A stretch of DNA of 36,393 nt. It comes from a virus. Numbering within the stretch: position 1 is the stretch's first letter; each line of letters opens with the position of its first letter. The DNA lies in the IMG/VR virus record IMGVR_UViG_3300042905_001093, positions 1-36,393 of that record. One strand, 5' to 3'. This document shows positions 1 through 8,190 of the stretch, in pieces. The position numbers were made by a program, and so were the translations under genes. Below the pieces are notes generated by a model, which was not told the DNA's origin, ran no database searches, and worked only from the letters and a program-made list of their open reading frames with translations.

Positions 1-14
1 GGCCCGTGGGTTCG

Positions 15-932
15 TCAAGCCCTCGCCTGCGCCTTCGCCGCCAGTTGCCGTTTGTACGCCACGACCTTCGTCATGTCGCCCGTGCGGGACGCCTCCTCGC
101 GCAGCCTCTCCAGCGTCGTATCTGACCCGCCGCTGACGGGTGCGGTGCCTGCCGGCAGGCTGCGCTCGGGCGCGGGGGGCTTGGTTCGGGGTGTGACTTT
201 CAATTGTGCCTCCAGTTTGGCGACGGCAAATGCGAACTTCACCGGGTCGGTGAGGGCGGCCAGTTCCTTGGCCTTCTTCGGGTTCTTGCCCAGCGCGTAG
301 ACGACGAGCGCGGGGTTCTCCGCGCCCTGCAGCACGACGCCCTGCTGGGTAACGTTCAGCGTCTCCATGACCGTGTGCTCGGCCTCGTCGTAGTCGCGCA
401 CCTTGAGCTCGACCTTCGCCTTGCCGTACCCGTCGAGCTTGGCCTGCCACGCCTTCTGCGCCTCTTCGGCCTGGCGCTGCGCCTCGCGCTCGGCCTTATC
501 AGCCGTGGCCTTCTGGGCGTACCACGACTCCAGCGCCGTCTCGTATCGGTCGGTGTCGTAGTCGTGGTCTTCGAGCTTGGGCTTCGGGCCGACAGTGGGC
601 CGTGCGGCCGGCGCGGCCTGCTCCTTGGCCTCGTACTCGCGCACCTTCTTCTGCAGTTCGCGGTGCTGCTTGCGCAGGTCGCGCACCCACTCAGGGGCGG
701 CGCGTTCCTCGTCCTCGGCTGGCGGGGCATCGTCTCCGATGCTGACCGTCACCTCGTCGGGTTCGGGTGCGGCGGCTGCAGGGGCATCAGCCTGGGGAGA
801 CGGGTCAGGCGTGTCTGGTGCGCCCTGAGCCGCCGCAACCTGCTCGCCCTCGTCTGCCTCGGGCGTGTCCTCGTTGCCCTCATGCACCTCTTGCGTGCCA
901 TCGGGCTGCGTTACTTCGATCCTGATTCCCAT
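15..932 (-). CDS. Scaffolding protein (P22 gp8-like)
   Basis: Predicted internal scaffold that directs coat assembly into a procapsid and leaves before or during DNA packaging. The product is 305 aa, close to the P22 scaffold (303 aa). The N-terminal half (to about residue 90) is acidic and rich in Pro/Ala; residues about 90-180 are charged and predicted helical (many E, K, R, Q); the C-terminus is basic (ends KRQLAAKAQARA). No catalytic motif is visible. I chose the ATG at 932 because a GAGGG ribosome site lies just upstream; a TTG 36 bases earlier would lengthen it but lacks such a site. It follows the portal gene and, if the window is circular, precedes coat by 36 bases, which is the P22 order. 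The assignment rests on position, size and composition more than on sequence motifs. Confidence 0.8.
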   Translation of the reverse strand: MGIRIEVTQPDGTQEVHEGNEDTPEADEGEQVAAAQGAPDTPDPSPQADAPAAAAPEPDEVTVSIGDDAPPAEDEERAAPEWVRDLRKQHRELQKKVREYEAKEQAAPAARPTVGPKPKLEDHDYDTDRYETALESWYAQKATADKAEREAQRQAEEAQKAWQAKLDGYGKAKVELKVRDYDEAEHTVMETLNVTQQGVVLQGAENPALVVYALGKNPKKAKELAALTDPVKFAFAVAKLEAQLKVTPRTKPPAPERSLPAGTAPVSGGSDTTLERLREEASRTGDMTKVVAYKRQLAAKAQARA

Positions 933-988
933 CCGTCTTCCCTCTCGGCTGATGCGGTCAGCCGGCAACCGTTCGGCACCGTGCCGAT

Positions 989-3028
989 TCAGAGTTCAGG
1001 TCGCGGCGGCGTCTGCTCGGGCAGGCCGATCATCTTCACCGCGTCCATCGCCATGCGGGTCTGATCCATGTCAATCTTGGAAACCGTCTCGAGCGTCTTC
1101 GCCCGCGCCAGCTCGCTGTCTGCGACGGTCTTGACCACGCCTGCACGGGCCTGCGCGGCCTTGGCGAGCGCTTCCTCGGCGGCGGCCTGTAGGAACACCG
1201 CATTCGGGTCGGGCTGTGCTCCAGCCTGGGCCATCTGTGCGGCCTCCTCCTCGGTCGGCTTCACCACGCCCATCTGCACCAGCTGCTTGCGGAAGAACTC
1301 GGAAATCTCGCTCAGGCCCTCGCCTTCCATGTTCATGAGCGCCGCAGCCTGCAGCACGCGCTGTGCCTCGGGGTCTTGCGTCACGGCCATCATCTGCGTG
1401 AGGGCGCGAACCGTCGCGGCACGCTTGCTGCTCGAGGACGGGCCGACCTCGACGGCGACATCGAACTCGGCCTCTGAGAGATCGTTCTCGTGCTCGAGTT
1501 CGCCCTCGTCGTTCACCATCGGGCGCATCAGTTCGATACTCGACATCTGGCCCTGCGACCCGATGCCCTTCATCTTCCGGCCAGGCTCTGCGTACACCTC
1601 GCGGGCCATGCCGAGCCAGACCTCGCCGGCACGGCGCACGGCCTTGGCGTAGTTCGACATGTAGATGAACGTCTGCATGTCCAGGCGCTGCTGGACCATT
1701 TCGACGGCCTTGCCGCTGACGTTGGCGACGATCTTGTCGCCCTGCTCCTGATTCCCGAGGACGTCTTTCATGTCCTGCTCGGTGATCTGCAGGAGCGCCG
1801 CCATCGCGGGCGGGATCTGAGGGGACTTCGTGTAGGCCAGCGGTCCAGCAGCCTGTGCGCTGCCGTCAGGCCCCGTGATCGGGTTGATGAGCAGGTACGG
1901 GTAATTGCGCAGGTTGTCGTCCTGCCACATCACTTGGTGGCCGGCGACCTGCTCGGGGGTCAGGATGGGCTTCTCGACGCTCGAGAGCGCGGCGATCTCG
2001 GCCAGCTTCGACCGCTGCATGTTCGCCAGGCGCTGGGCGTCTTTCGCCAGCCTGACATGCCCCGCGCAGCGCTCCACGTTGTCGATGAACCAGCGGCGGC
2101 CGTAGACCGGAACGACAGGGATGTGCTTGCCGGCGATGAAACCGGAGTCCTCGAGCACCTTCGCGCCGCTCAGGACATACTTTCGCACCCGCTGACGCTT
2201 CATGCGCTTCTGTCGAACCTCGACAGAACCGACTGCCTCGAGCTGCGCCAGCATCTCATCGTCCAGCTCGCTGTCCCGGTAGCGCTCCTCCTCGCCGTCG
2301 AGGCTGCGAAATATGCGCACGGTTTCGGACACCATCTCGGCGCGGAAATACTCGGCCACGTACACGACGTCAGGCGTGAGCCAGTCAAACTCGTACTGAT
2401 GGATTTCCTTCGGCCAGCTTGCCGGGTCATCCCCGTACTCGGCCTTGTACGCCTCGCGGGTCATGCTCGTGAGCACGAAGCACCGTTTCGCGTCGGCCTT
2501 GTCCTGGCGCTTGGCCTGGAGATCGAAGAACACGCTGCTGTCCGCGTCGAAGATCGGCTCGATGCGGATGCGCTGGCGCTCGTCCTCGTCGTCCTCCTCG
2601 TTCTCGTAGGCCGTGCGCAGCCGGAACGCACCGAAACCGCCGCCGACAGCCTCCTCGAAGGCGTTGTCGTAGGCTTCCTCGGCCCCGCTGTCCTGCTCGT
2701 CGGCCCGGTACAGGTCGTCGCAGGTGTCTGCGAGTCCGTCGTATTCCTTGCCTTCCTTGGACACGAAGTCCACGGTGACGCGGTTGGCGCGGTACTCGCT
2801 GAAGATGCGCTGCACAGCCAACGCGATCTTGTTCACCTCGAGTTTCGGCTTGTTCTCGAACTGCGCCCCGAGCGGGCCTTCCCACTGCGCCCCGGCGATT
2901 GAATAAAATCGTCGGTCAGCCAAACATTGTGTTCTTTCGTCACGAAGTGCCGATTGAATATTATCAAATTCACGCATCGCCTCTTCGTGCACCTGCGCAA
3001 GTTGCTGCTCTTTAGTTGGTCTTGCCAT
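989..3028 (-). CDS. Portal protein (P22 gp1-like)
   Basis: Dodecameric ring at one capsid vertex through which DNA is packaged and ejected. The product is 680 aa against 725 aa for P22 gp1, and reads as the P22-type portal family: charged helical N-terminus, core with conserved segments around RFYSIAGAQWEG and NKIALAVQRIFSEYRANR, and a long helical C-terminus rich in Ala/Gln/Glu (barrel-like). The ATG at 3028 is preceded by AAGGA at good spacing; a longer start at 3052 lacks support. Its first 17 bases overlap the end of the HNH endonuclease gene. Roughly the first 40 codons (2900-3028) are clearly more AT-rich than the rest of the gene and match the base composition of the neighbouring endonuclease gene, suggesting this end arrived with it. 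Confidence 0.93.
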   Translation of the reverse strand: MARPTKEQQLAQVHEEAMREFDNIQSALRDERTQCLADRRFYSIAGAQWEGPLGAQFENKPKLEVNKIALAVQRIFSEYRANRVTVDFVSKEGKEYDGLADTCDDLYRADEQDSGAEEAYDNAFEEAVGGGFGAFRLRTAYENEEDDEDERQRIRIEPIFDADSSVFFDLQAKRQDKADAKRCFVLTSMTREAYKAEYGDDPASWPKEIHQYEFDWLTPDVVYVAEYFRAEMVSETVRIFRSLDGEEERYRDSELDDEMLAQLEAVGSVEVRQKRMKRQRVRKYVLSGAKVLEDSGFIAGKHIPVVPVYGRRWFIDNVERCAGHVRLAKDAQRLANMQRSKLAEIAALSSVEKPILTPEQVAGHQVMWQDDNLRNYPYLLINPITGPDGSAQAAGPLAYTKSPQIPPAMAALLQITEQDMKDVLGNQEQGDKIVANVSGKAVEMVQQRLDMQTFIYMSNYAKAVRRAGEVWLGMAREVYAEPGRKMKGIGSQGQMSSIELMRPMVNDEGELEHENDLSEAEFDVAVEVGPSSSSKRAATVRALTQMMAVTQDPEAQRVLQAAALMNMEGEGLSEISEFFRKQLVQMGVVKPTEEEAAQMAQAGAQPDPNAVFLQAAAEEALAKAAQARAGVVKTVADSELARAKTLETVSKIDMDQTRMAMDAVKMIGLPEQTPPRPEL

Positions 3029-3767
3029 TTTGCGATTCCTTACAATTGGCAAAATGCCAACGTTTCATGAGAGATTGGCCGCCTTGTTTTTTGCAATGCG
3101 GACACTCTACCTTTGGCTGCACGCCTTTTGGAACGCGTAATTTTAACTTTTGATCTTCAGTAAGTTTCTTGCCCTTGTTTGACAAAACGAAGGCTTGATA
3201 CTGTTTTTCGTTTAACTTTTTGCCCTTGTTCACGGCAAGTTTTTGTCGCAACTCAGGCGTGTAGTCTATGGCTTGCCGCGCGCGTGCCATTGCATTTTTA
3301 TGGCTCTCTGTCTTCGGCTTTCCCTTCAGTGCGTCAGACAGTTTTGCTCGTGTCTCGGCGCTTACACCTGCCGCCCTTCTGGCTGCATGCAACTTTTTTA
3401 CAGCCTGATCTGATAATTTCCGGCCGGTATTAGCAATCGAAATTTTCTTTCTGGCTTCGGTTGACAATTTCAAGCCGATTTGAGCTTCTGCTCTTTTCCT
3501 TCGTAACCACCCAAATTTTTTGTTATTGCGCCACTTGCCTTGGGTCATTCCCCATGCCGCAAAAACTAATTTTTGATTTTCTGGATGCAGTTTTACTAGC
3601 AACTGATGCGCTACGAAATGTTCCTCAGGTGTTAGCAACACAAGATTGTTTTTGTCATCACCTCCACCCATGCATTTCGGCACAACGTGGTGTCTCTCAA
3701 CGTATCCGATGATCTCTCGAGACCTCGCTCGACCGATCAGGGCTTCGTAGTGGGACTTGTAATCCAT
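3012..3767 (-). CDS. HNH homing endonuclease with NUMOD3 repeats
   Basis: Free-standing site-specific endonuclease, probably selfish. The product is 251 aa. Residues about 25-62 form the HNH fold: HHVVPKCMGGG, then NNLVLLTPEEHFVAHQLL, with the His pair and downstream Asn and His as expected metal/catalytic residues. Residues about 105-170 hold NUMOD3-like DNA-binding repeats (KISIANTGRKLS, AKLSDALKGKPKT, LAVNKGKKLNEKQ). The C-terminus has a zinc-finger-like C-P-H-C ... H-x3-C (residues about 222-243). Base composition is strikingly AT-rich compared with all neighbours, pointing to recent transfer. It sits between terL and portal, where P22-like phages have no gene, and its last codons overlap the portal start. 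The ATG at 3767 has no good ribosome site; the gap to terL is 31 bases. Confidence 0.92.
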   Translation of the reverse strand: MDYKSHYEALIGRARSREIIGYVERHHVVPKCMGGGDDKNNLVLLTPEEHFVAHQLLVKLHPENQKLVFAAWGMTQGKWRNNKKFGWLRRKRAEAQIGLKLSTEARKKISIANTGRKLSDQAVKKLHAARRAAGVSAETRAKLSDALKGKPKTESHKNAMARARQAIDYTPELRQKLAVNKGKKLNEKQYQAFVLSNKGKKLTEDQKLKLRVPKGVQPKVECPHCKKQGGQSLMKRWHFANCKESQNGKTN

Positions 3768-3798
3768 GCCCGATTATGCTACGCGAGGCGTTCGGTGT

Positions 3799-5031
3799 CT
3801 ATCGCCAGCGGTGGGCGGTGGGAAGGACGAGGCCAGGATCATGCGCAGGCCGGTTCGCCTTGGCCGCGCGGCGCGCGCCTTCGCAGGCATATCGCAGGGC
3901 GTCGATCACGTGGTTTTTCTTGTCCTGCAGCACCGGCAGCACCTTGCCAGTCAGCGGGTCGGTCTTGAAGCTGTAGTGCGTCAGCTCGTCAATCGTGTGC
4001 AGGCACCTCGGATGCACCACGATGTCGTAGGACTTGAGCCACTCGACGCCTTCCTCAACGGACTTCGGCCCCTTCACGGCTGGCATGATCTTCGGAAACC
4101 CGTGCCGGCGCATGTGGCTGATCGTCTCGGGCCTGGATGAGTCGCCAACCATCGGCCACTTCTCTGCCTCGGGCACGGTCATGAACAAGTCAGGCGTGCT
4201 CGTGATCTCGCAGCCGACCATGTACGCCTCGTGGTCGATGTACAGCGTGCGGCCGAAGATGTGGCAGCGCACAAGCACTGTCGGGTCGGTAGCGAAACCC
4301 CAGTCTGCGCCCAGCCGGTGGATCGCATCGCGCGGAGCCTCGAACTCCTCAACGCGCCAGTTCTTGAACACTCGCGCGCTGCTGTTCTGCACGTAGCCGC
4401 CGCGCCATACGTGGGCGTACTTGTCCGGGTCTCGGCCCAGGTCGTACTCCATCTCGGCCCGCAGAACGTCCGGGAACCAGGGATTCTGGTCGAAGTTCAC
4501 CTGCAGCACCACGGCATCCGGTGGCGGCTTCGGGCCGCGCAGCAGGTGATCCACTGGATCACTCGACAGATTCGGGTTCCACGTAAACCACAGCTCCGAG
4601 CCAGGCTTGCGGATCGTTGGCCGCAGCAGGTCCAGGCTGCGCTGGCTCAGGCTCTGCGCCTCCTCCACCCAGGCGCGGTCGTAGCCCTCCAGCGACTTGA
4701 TCGAGTCGGCCGTGTGGTTCTGCATGCCCTGAAAGATCAGCAGGCCATCTCCGCGCACGGACTTGATGACTGCCTCTTGAACCTCGAAGTACGCGCCCGC
4801 GTTCAGGGATTCGATCTTGAGCTCGAGCAGGCGCTTCACCGACTGGGCCAGCGACTTCTGCACCTCGCGCACGCAAACCGAGCGGCTGCTCGGGTCCATC
4901 AGGTGCGCCTCGATCATCATCTCCGCGAACGTGTGGGACTTGCCAGAACCGCGCCCGCCGTGCGCACCCTTGTACCGGGACGGCTTCAGCAGCGGCTCGG
5001 CCCAGCTGGGGGTCTGGATTCTCAGTTCCAT
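3799..5031 (-). CDS. Terminase large subunit (packaging ATPase/nuclease)
   Basis: Motor that drives genome DNA into the procapsid and cuts the concatemer. The product is 410 aa, of the PBSX/Terminase_3 type. ATPase motifs: Walker A GGRGSGKS at residues 25-32, Walker B with catalytic acid in WVEEAQ at about 121-126, and a coupling-type TWNP at about 150-153. The RNase-H-like nuclease follows, with acidic residues in GADWGF (D243), VGDSS (D297) and NHVIDALRY (D377). All motifs look intact. The ATG at 5031 lies 6 bases after the terS stop, so the two are probably translationally coupled; the ribosome site is weak. The ATPase-nuclease pair and P22-like capsid genes fit headful packaging, although large-terminase type alone does not prove it. 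Confidence 0.96.
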   Translation of the reverse strand: MELRIQTPSWAEPLLKPSRYKGAHGGRGSGKSHTFAEMMIEAHLMDPSSRSVCVREVQKSLAQSVKRLLELKIESLNAGAYFEVQEAVIKSVRGDGLLIFQGMQNHTADSIKSLEGYDRAWVEEAQSLSQRSLDLLRPTIRKPGSELWFTWNPNLSSDPVDHLLRGPKPPPDAVVLQVNFDQNPWFPDVLRAEMEYDLGRDPDKYAHVWRGGYVQNSSARVFKNWRVEEFEAPRDAIHRLGADWGFATDPTVLVRCHIFGRTLYIDHEAYMVGCEITSTPDLFMTVPEAEKWPMVGDSSRPETISHMRRHGFPKIMPAVKGPKSVEEGVEWLKSYDIVVHPRCLHTIDELTHYSFKTDPLTGKVLPVLQDKKNHVIDALRYACEGARRAAKANRPAHDPGLVLPTAHRWR

Positions 5032-5037
5032 CGTGGA

Positions 5038-5421
5038 TTACTTGACGATTTCCCGCACGATTTTCGTGATGGATTCTCCGACCTGATGCGTGGTTTCGAT
5101 TTTCTCGCCGTATTTCTTAGGCGCGAGTTTCGCGGCGCGCCATTGATATGCGCTCAATACTACGCGAGCTGCATGCGGGTCCATTTCTCCGTTTTCTACT
5201 CGCTCAGCCACGGACAGAATCTTCTCGTCCATTACCTCGGCCTGGAGTTCCCTCGCGCGCGCGCACCTGTGTGAGAAGTCCGGGTCGTCCTTCTGCCAAT
5301 CCATCACAGCCCAGATGCTCGGCATACGCTTGTCACGGCAGACGGATCGCATCGACTCGCCTTCGCTGATGCGCTTGACGATCTCGTCCATGACTTCGGG
5401 GGTCTTGCGGCTGGCTGGCAT
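5038..5421 (-). CDS. Terminase small subunit (Sf6 gp1-like)
   Basis: DNA-recognition subunit that marks where packaging starts and loads the large subunit. The product is 127 aa. Residues about 8-45 form a helix-turn-helix-like unit (ISEGESMRSVCRDKRMPSIW); the next region (RARELQAEVMDEKILSVAERV) is a helical oligomerisation segment, and RAAKLAPKKYGEKIE is the conserved element typical of Sf6-type small terminases. The start at 5421 is preceded by GGAG with 5-base spacing. The gene opens the late block and lies directly downstream of the structured region 5422-5556. In P22-like phages the packaging site lies in or near this gene; that the same holds here is inference. Confidence 0.92.
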   Translation of the reverse strand: MPASRKTPEVMDEIVKRISEGESMRSVCRDKRMPSIWAVMDWQKDDPDFSHRCARARELQAEVMDEKILSVAERVENGEMDPHAARVVLSAYQWRAAKLAPKKYGEKIETTHQVGESITKIVREIVK

Positions 5422-5449
5422 GTTTGCTCCAAAAGTTAGTGACCACTCA

Positions 5450-5467
5450 GGGGAGGGTAGGGGAGGG
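5450..5467 (+). other. G-quadruplex motif made of two tandem 10-mers
   Basis: Four G-runs (4, 3, 4 and 3 Gs) are separated by loops of 1, 2 and 1 bases, which satisfies the usual G3+N1-7 quadruplex pattern. It arises from two tandem copies of GGGGAGGGT plus A or C. The other arm of the inverted repeat, at 5530-5543, offers three G-runs on the minus strand. Folding is inferred from sequence only. Confidence 0.7.
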
Positions 5468-5487
5468 TCATCCTATTCCACGGGTAT

Positions 5488-5507
5488 CGCGTGCGCGTGC
5501 GCGTGTG
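5488..5507. other. Alternating purine-pyrimidine tract (Z-DNA-prone)
   Basis: Twenty bases alternate strictly C/T with G (CGCGTGCGCG then TGCGCGTGTG). Such tracts favour left-handed DNA under negative supercoiling. The tract sits in the spacer between the inverted-repeat arms. Whether it has a role is unknown; low-complexity drift in an intergenic region is possible. Confidence 0.5.
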
Positions 5508-5556
5508 ACGTATGAAACCGAACAAGTATCCCCTACCCTCCCCTAAACCGAAAATG

Positions 5557-7860
5557 TTAGGGTAAACCCTGATTTCTGGCCTTTTCCGTTGCGTTCAGGT
5601 CGATGCCCTTCAGAGTCATGATCCCGGACATCTTAACCTTGCGCAGCCCAGAAACCAGGGTCATCTTCTCGCCCCACACCGTCTGCGAAGGCTCGTGCTC
5701 GCCGCGAGACTGCTTCCAGCGCCTGAACGATGCGTAGAGGTCTGACGATCTGGCGTGCGTTCCTGCGTCGATTTTGCAGCACTCCTCGATCCACATTGCG
5801 ATGTCCTCGACCTTACCTGGGATGGCTAGTCCGTCTGCATACCACTTGCGTGCGCCCTCAATCGCCCAGGCCATGATCCCAGGCGCTTCGGCTTTCAGCT
5901 TCTCGGGCAGCTTGGCATCCTTGGCTGCGCCTTCGAATTTCTGCAGAAACGGCAGCAGCACCATGCGACGAGCCATCGCAGGGTCTCCACCCTTCAAGCG
6001 CGGCTTGTGGTTCCCGGCGATCAGGTGCTTGTGCGACATCGTGAACGTGAAGTTGTCCTGACGCATGAACCGAGCCGTTAGCGTCTCGTCCCCGGTGAGT
6101 TCCTTAATCCGCGCCTCGGCCCAGAAACTGCCCTCCTCGAGCTCGTTGCTGACAGCTAGGCGCTTGCCGTGAAGCTGGGCAAGTTCGGTCGGATGCCGCT
6201 CGTTCCTGCTCGCCATCAGCGCAGTGGTTGGCAGTTTAAGGGCGTAAGAGCCCATCATCCACATGAGAATGTCGAGCAGCGTAGATTTTCCGTTACTGCC
6301 CTGACCGTGCGCGAAAAACAGTTTCTGCTCGCGTCTGTCGCCGGACAGACAATACCCACACATCCTCTGCACAAACTCTATTGTATCAATATCGTCTGCG
6401 AACACTTGTGATATGAACCGGAGCCAGTTCTCTGTCGGTTGCTGAGTATCTGGAGATACCCGAGAAATCTGCGTCAGATACTGCCCACGATTACGCTCGT
6501 GGAGTTTGCCGGTGCGTAGATCAACGATCCCTGCCGGGGTGTTGATCATCAGCGGATCGCTGTCCCACTGAGCGGCCGGAACCACGATAGCCGGGTCAGA
6601 CTGCGCTAGGAACAGAAGCGCGTTGACGGTCTTTGCGCTGGTAATGGCCTTGCGGATTTTCGCGTCGGCAAGCTGCGCTGATGCACGAGCGGTGCGCCTA
6701 GCAAGGTCGAACCGAATCAGGTGTTCGTCTCGCTTCCAGTGTGTGCCATCATCGTGCATCCAGCCAAGGCCTGGAGACCACCTCAAGCCGGCCCCGTACT
6801 GCGCAACGAACTCCAGCGCAAGCGAGTCGTCCGAGAACTCGGGCGGCAGTGCTTCGACCTCTCCGGTCTCGGGGTCGATGATTTCGGTGGCTTGTGGCGG
6901 TGCGGGCAGGGCCGGTGGCGTTCGCGTGGCGACCGGAGCCCACACCGATGCCCGATTAATCGCCCAGGCCCTGAAGTCCTGCCACGAACTAAATCCCGCG
7001 TCGGCCGCATCCGATCCGTCAGGCTGGCCCGATACGTCCAGCACCTTGACCTCGGCCGCATCCCCGGCGATGATCTGTGCCACACGTTGCATGGCCTTTT
7101 TGCCAGGCTCATCTGCGTCCGGCCACAAGAGCACCTTGCGTCCCTTGAGCGGCGTCCAATCGGCTTTGTCCACCGCCATCGCGCCTGCGGGCCATGTGAC
7201 CACCGCATAAGGCGTGGCAAACCCACGCGCGGCGTCTGCGGCTTTCTCTCCCTCGACCACCAGCACGGCGGCATTGGGACGAGCCGCGAGTTCCTGCAGC
7301 CCGTACAGCGGCCTCGGCGCGGGCCACTGGCCCATGCCCCAGGCGTCTCCGTCCCATGTCCAAGGGATGATCTGCTTTCGGTCGCCTGCAGGGTCGTAAC
7401 GTGCGACGTAGCCCAGCACCTCGCCGTTGCCGTCGAAGTACGTCCAGCGGTGCGATGGCTGCCCGAATCGCGGATGCACACAGGCGCAGTCTGCGATGGC
7501 TTCCGGGACCGGCGTCACGACGCGCCGAGCTGGTTCCGAAGGCGGCGGCGGTCGGTGCGTTCCGTTGACGCTAGCAGCCGGCTTGGATTCCCCGCCGAGC
7601 TGCTTGTAGGCGTCGCCCATCTGCAGGCCGTGGATGGCCGCGTACAGACTGATTAGGTCGCTGCCGTGGTCGCCCGTGGCGAAGTCCGACCATGCGCCGT
7701 TGGACAGGTTGATCTTGAGCGACTGACCGGAAGCCCCGCTTAGGTCTCCAGCCACCCATGCGGTTCCGCGTTTGCGGCCTCCGGGTAGCCAGGATGCGAG
7801 GTGAGATTCAGCCGATGCGAGCAGTTGACGGGCCAGGCCGTCGAAGTCGAGGCCGGCCAT
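5557..7860 (-). CDS. Primase-helicase (TOPRIM + SF3/D5-type helicase)
   Basis: Replication protein that unwinds DNA and probably makes primers. The product is 767 aa. The N-terminus (residues 1-90) contains the conserved phage segment around LSNGAWSDFATGDHGSDLISLYAAI but no classic CHC2 zinc cysteines. TOPRIM: VVEGEK at 201-206 (acid E203) and LLWPDADEPG with D248/D250. A linker rich in Pro (about 310-345) leads to a D5_N-like region. SF3 helicase: Walker A HGQGSNGKS at about 518-526, Walker B-like KRLAVSNELEEG at about 566-577, and MARRM at about 629-633 as probable arginine finger. The start ATG at 7860 follows the 78-aa gene by 2 bases. It is the last gene of the leftward early operon. All core motifs look intact. 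Confidence 0.94.
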   Translation of the reverse strand: MAGLDFDGLARQLLASAESHLASWLPGGRKRGTAWVAGDLSGASGQSLKINLSNGAWSDFATGDHGSDLISLYAAIHGLQMGDAYKQLGGESKPAASVNGTHRPPPPSEPARRVVTPVPEAIADCACVHPRFGQPSHRWTYFDGNGEVLGYVARYDPAGDRKQIIPWTWDGDAWGMGQWPAPRPLYGLQELAARPNAAVLVVEGEKAADAARGFATPYAVVTWPAGAMAVDKADWTPLKGRKVLLWPDADEPGKKAMQRVAQIIAGDAAEVKVLDVSGQPDGSDAADAGFSSWQDFRAWAINRASVWAPVATRTPPALPAPPQATEIIDPETGEVEALPPEFSDDSLALEFVAQYGAGLRWSPGLGWMHDDGTHWKRDEHLIRFDLARRTARASAQLADAKIRKAITSAKTVNALLFLAQSDPAIVVPAAQWDSDPLMINTPAGIVDLRTGKLHERNRGQYLTQISRVSPDTQQPTENWLRFISQVFADDIDTIEFVQRMCGYCLSGDRREQKLFFAHGQGSNGKSTLLDILMWMMGSYALKLPTTALMASRNERHPTELAQLHGKRLAVSNELEEGSFWAEARIKELTGDETLTARFMRQDNFTFTMSHKHLIAGNHKPRLKGGDPAMARRMVLLPFLQKFEGAAKDAKLPEKLKAEAPGIMAWAIEGARKWYADGLAIPGKVEDIAMWIEECCKIDAGTHARSSDLYASFRRWKQSRGEHEPSQTVWGEKMTLVSGLRKVKMSGIMTLKGIDLNATEKARNQGLP

Positions 7861-7862
7861 TC

Positions 7863-8099
7863 TCAGACCTCGCCGTCGATGTCCGCGTTTGCGCGCTCCG
7901 TGAGGATCTGCTCGCGCTGCATGATGAGCCGCGTCACAGCCACGACATCGGCCCCCGTAAAGTCTCGCACTCGACTTTGCAGGAGCATCTTCTTCGCCAT
8001 GTCCAGCGAATCGCCTACTTGCACCAGCGCGTCGTGCCAGTGGCTTTCCCCGCGCAGGTTCTTCAGCGCAAGGTCGAAAGGATGCGTATCAGGGTTCAC
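7863..8099 (-). CDS. Small protein of unknown function (78 aa), upstream of primase
   Basis: I do not recognise the family. The product is 78 aa, mostly helical, without Cys pairs or membrane segments; it ends acidic (NADIDGEV). The start is GTG at 8099 with GAGGTG 6 bases upstream, which is convincing. It is the first gene behind the promoter-like site at 8157-8187 and is separated from the primase-helicase by 2 bases, so the two are almost surely co-translated. That suggests an accessory role in replication, but this is inference from position only. Confidence 0.78.
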   Translation of the reverse strand: MNPDTHPFDLALKNLRGESHWHDALVQVGDSLDMAKKMLLQSRVRDFTGADVVAVTRLIMQREQILTERANADIDGEV

Positions 8100-8127
8100 G
8101 TTTTCACCTCACAAACAAACAGACGGA

Positions 8128-8151
8128 CGGGCCGGAACGTCATCCGGCCCG
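8128..8151 (-). promoter_or_regulatory. 9-bp hairpin at the probable 5' end of the primase transcript
   Basis: A perfect 9-bp stem (CGGGCCGGA paired with TCCGGCCCG) has a 6-base loop. No U-run follows on either strand, so it is not a normal terminator. It lies immediately downstream of the TATACT element, so a transcript starting 6-8 bases beyond that element would carry it at or very near its 5' end, ahead of the GAGGTG ribosome site. A 5' stem-loop of this kind can protect mRNA from decay; a role as attenuator or protein site is also possible. Confidence 0.6.
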
Positions 8152-8156
8152 CTTAT

Positions 8157-8187
8157 AGTATAGCCCGCTCATGCGGGCGGTCGTCAA
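8157..8187 (-). promoter_or_regulatory. Promoter-like site with palindromic spacer, leftward
   Basis: On the minus strand, TTGACG (8187-8182) and TATACT (8162-8157) are 19 bases apart, longer than the usual 17. The spacer contains the palindrome GCCCGC-atga-GCGGGC (8178-8163), which could bind a repressor or an activator that corrects the spacing. It would drive the 78-aa gene and primase-helicase separately from the upstream operon. Confidence 0.5.
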
Positions 8188-8190
8188 GCC

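Larger units (their letters stand above)
5449..5544. repeat. 15-bp perfect inverted repeat upstream of terS
   Basis: The arm AGGGGAGGGTAGGGG at 5449-5463 is the exact reverse complement of 5530-5544, with a 66-base spacer. It fills most of the gap between the primase stop and the terS start and would form a long stem in any leader transcript of terS. No U-run follows either arm, so it is not a standard terminator. It could be a terminase recognition site, a binding site for a late regulator, or an RNA structure; the sequence does not decide between these. Confidence 0.85.

Noticed and set aside
1490-2902. Long plus-strand reading frame opposite the portal gene
   Set aside because: It mirrors codon structure of the portal in GC-rich DNA, has leucine/arginine/valine-rich filler without motifs and no ribosome site; the opposite strand encodes a recognisable portal.
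4231-5274. Plus-strand frame opposite terL
   Set aside because: Spans two real minus-strand genes and the gap between; no recognisable protein features.
5449-5544. Rho-independent terminator before terS
   Set aside because: The loop is 66 bases and no U-run follows, so it does not fit the standard form.
8128-8151. Rho-independent terminator
   Set aside because: The stem is strong but no U-run follows on either strand; better explained as a 5' hairpin.
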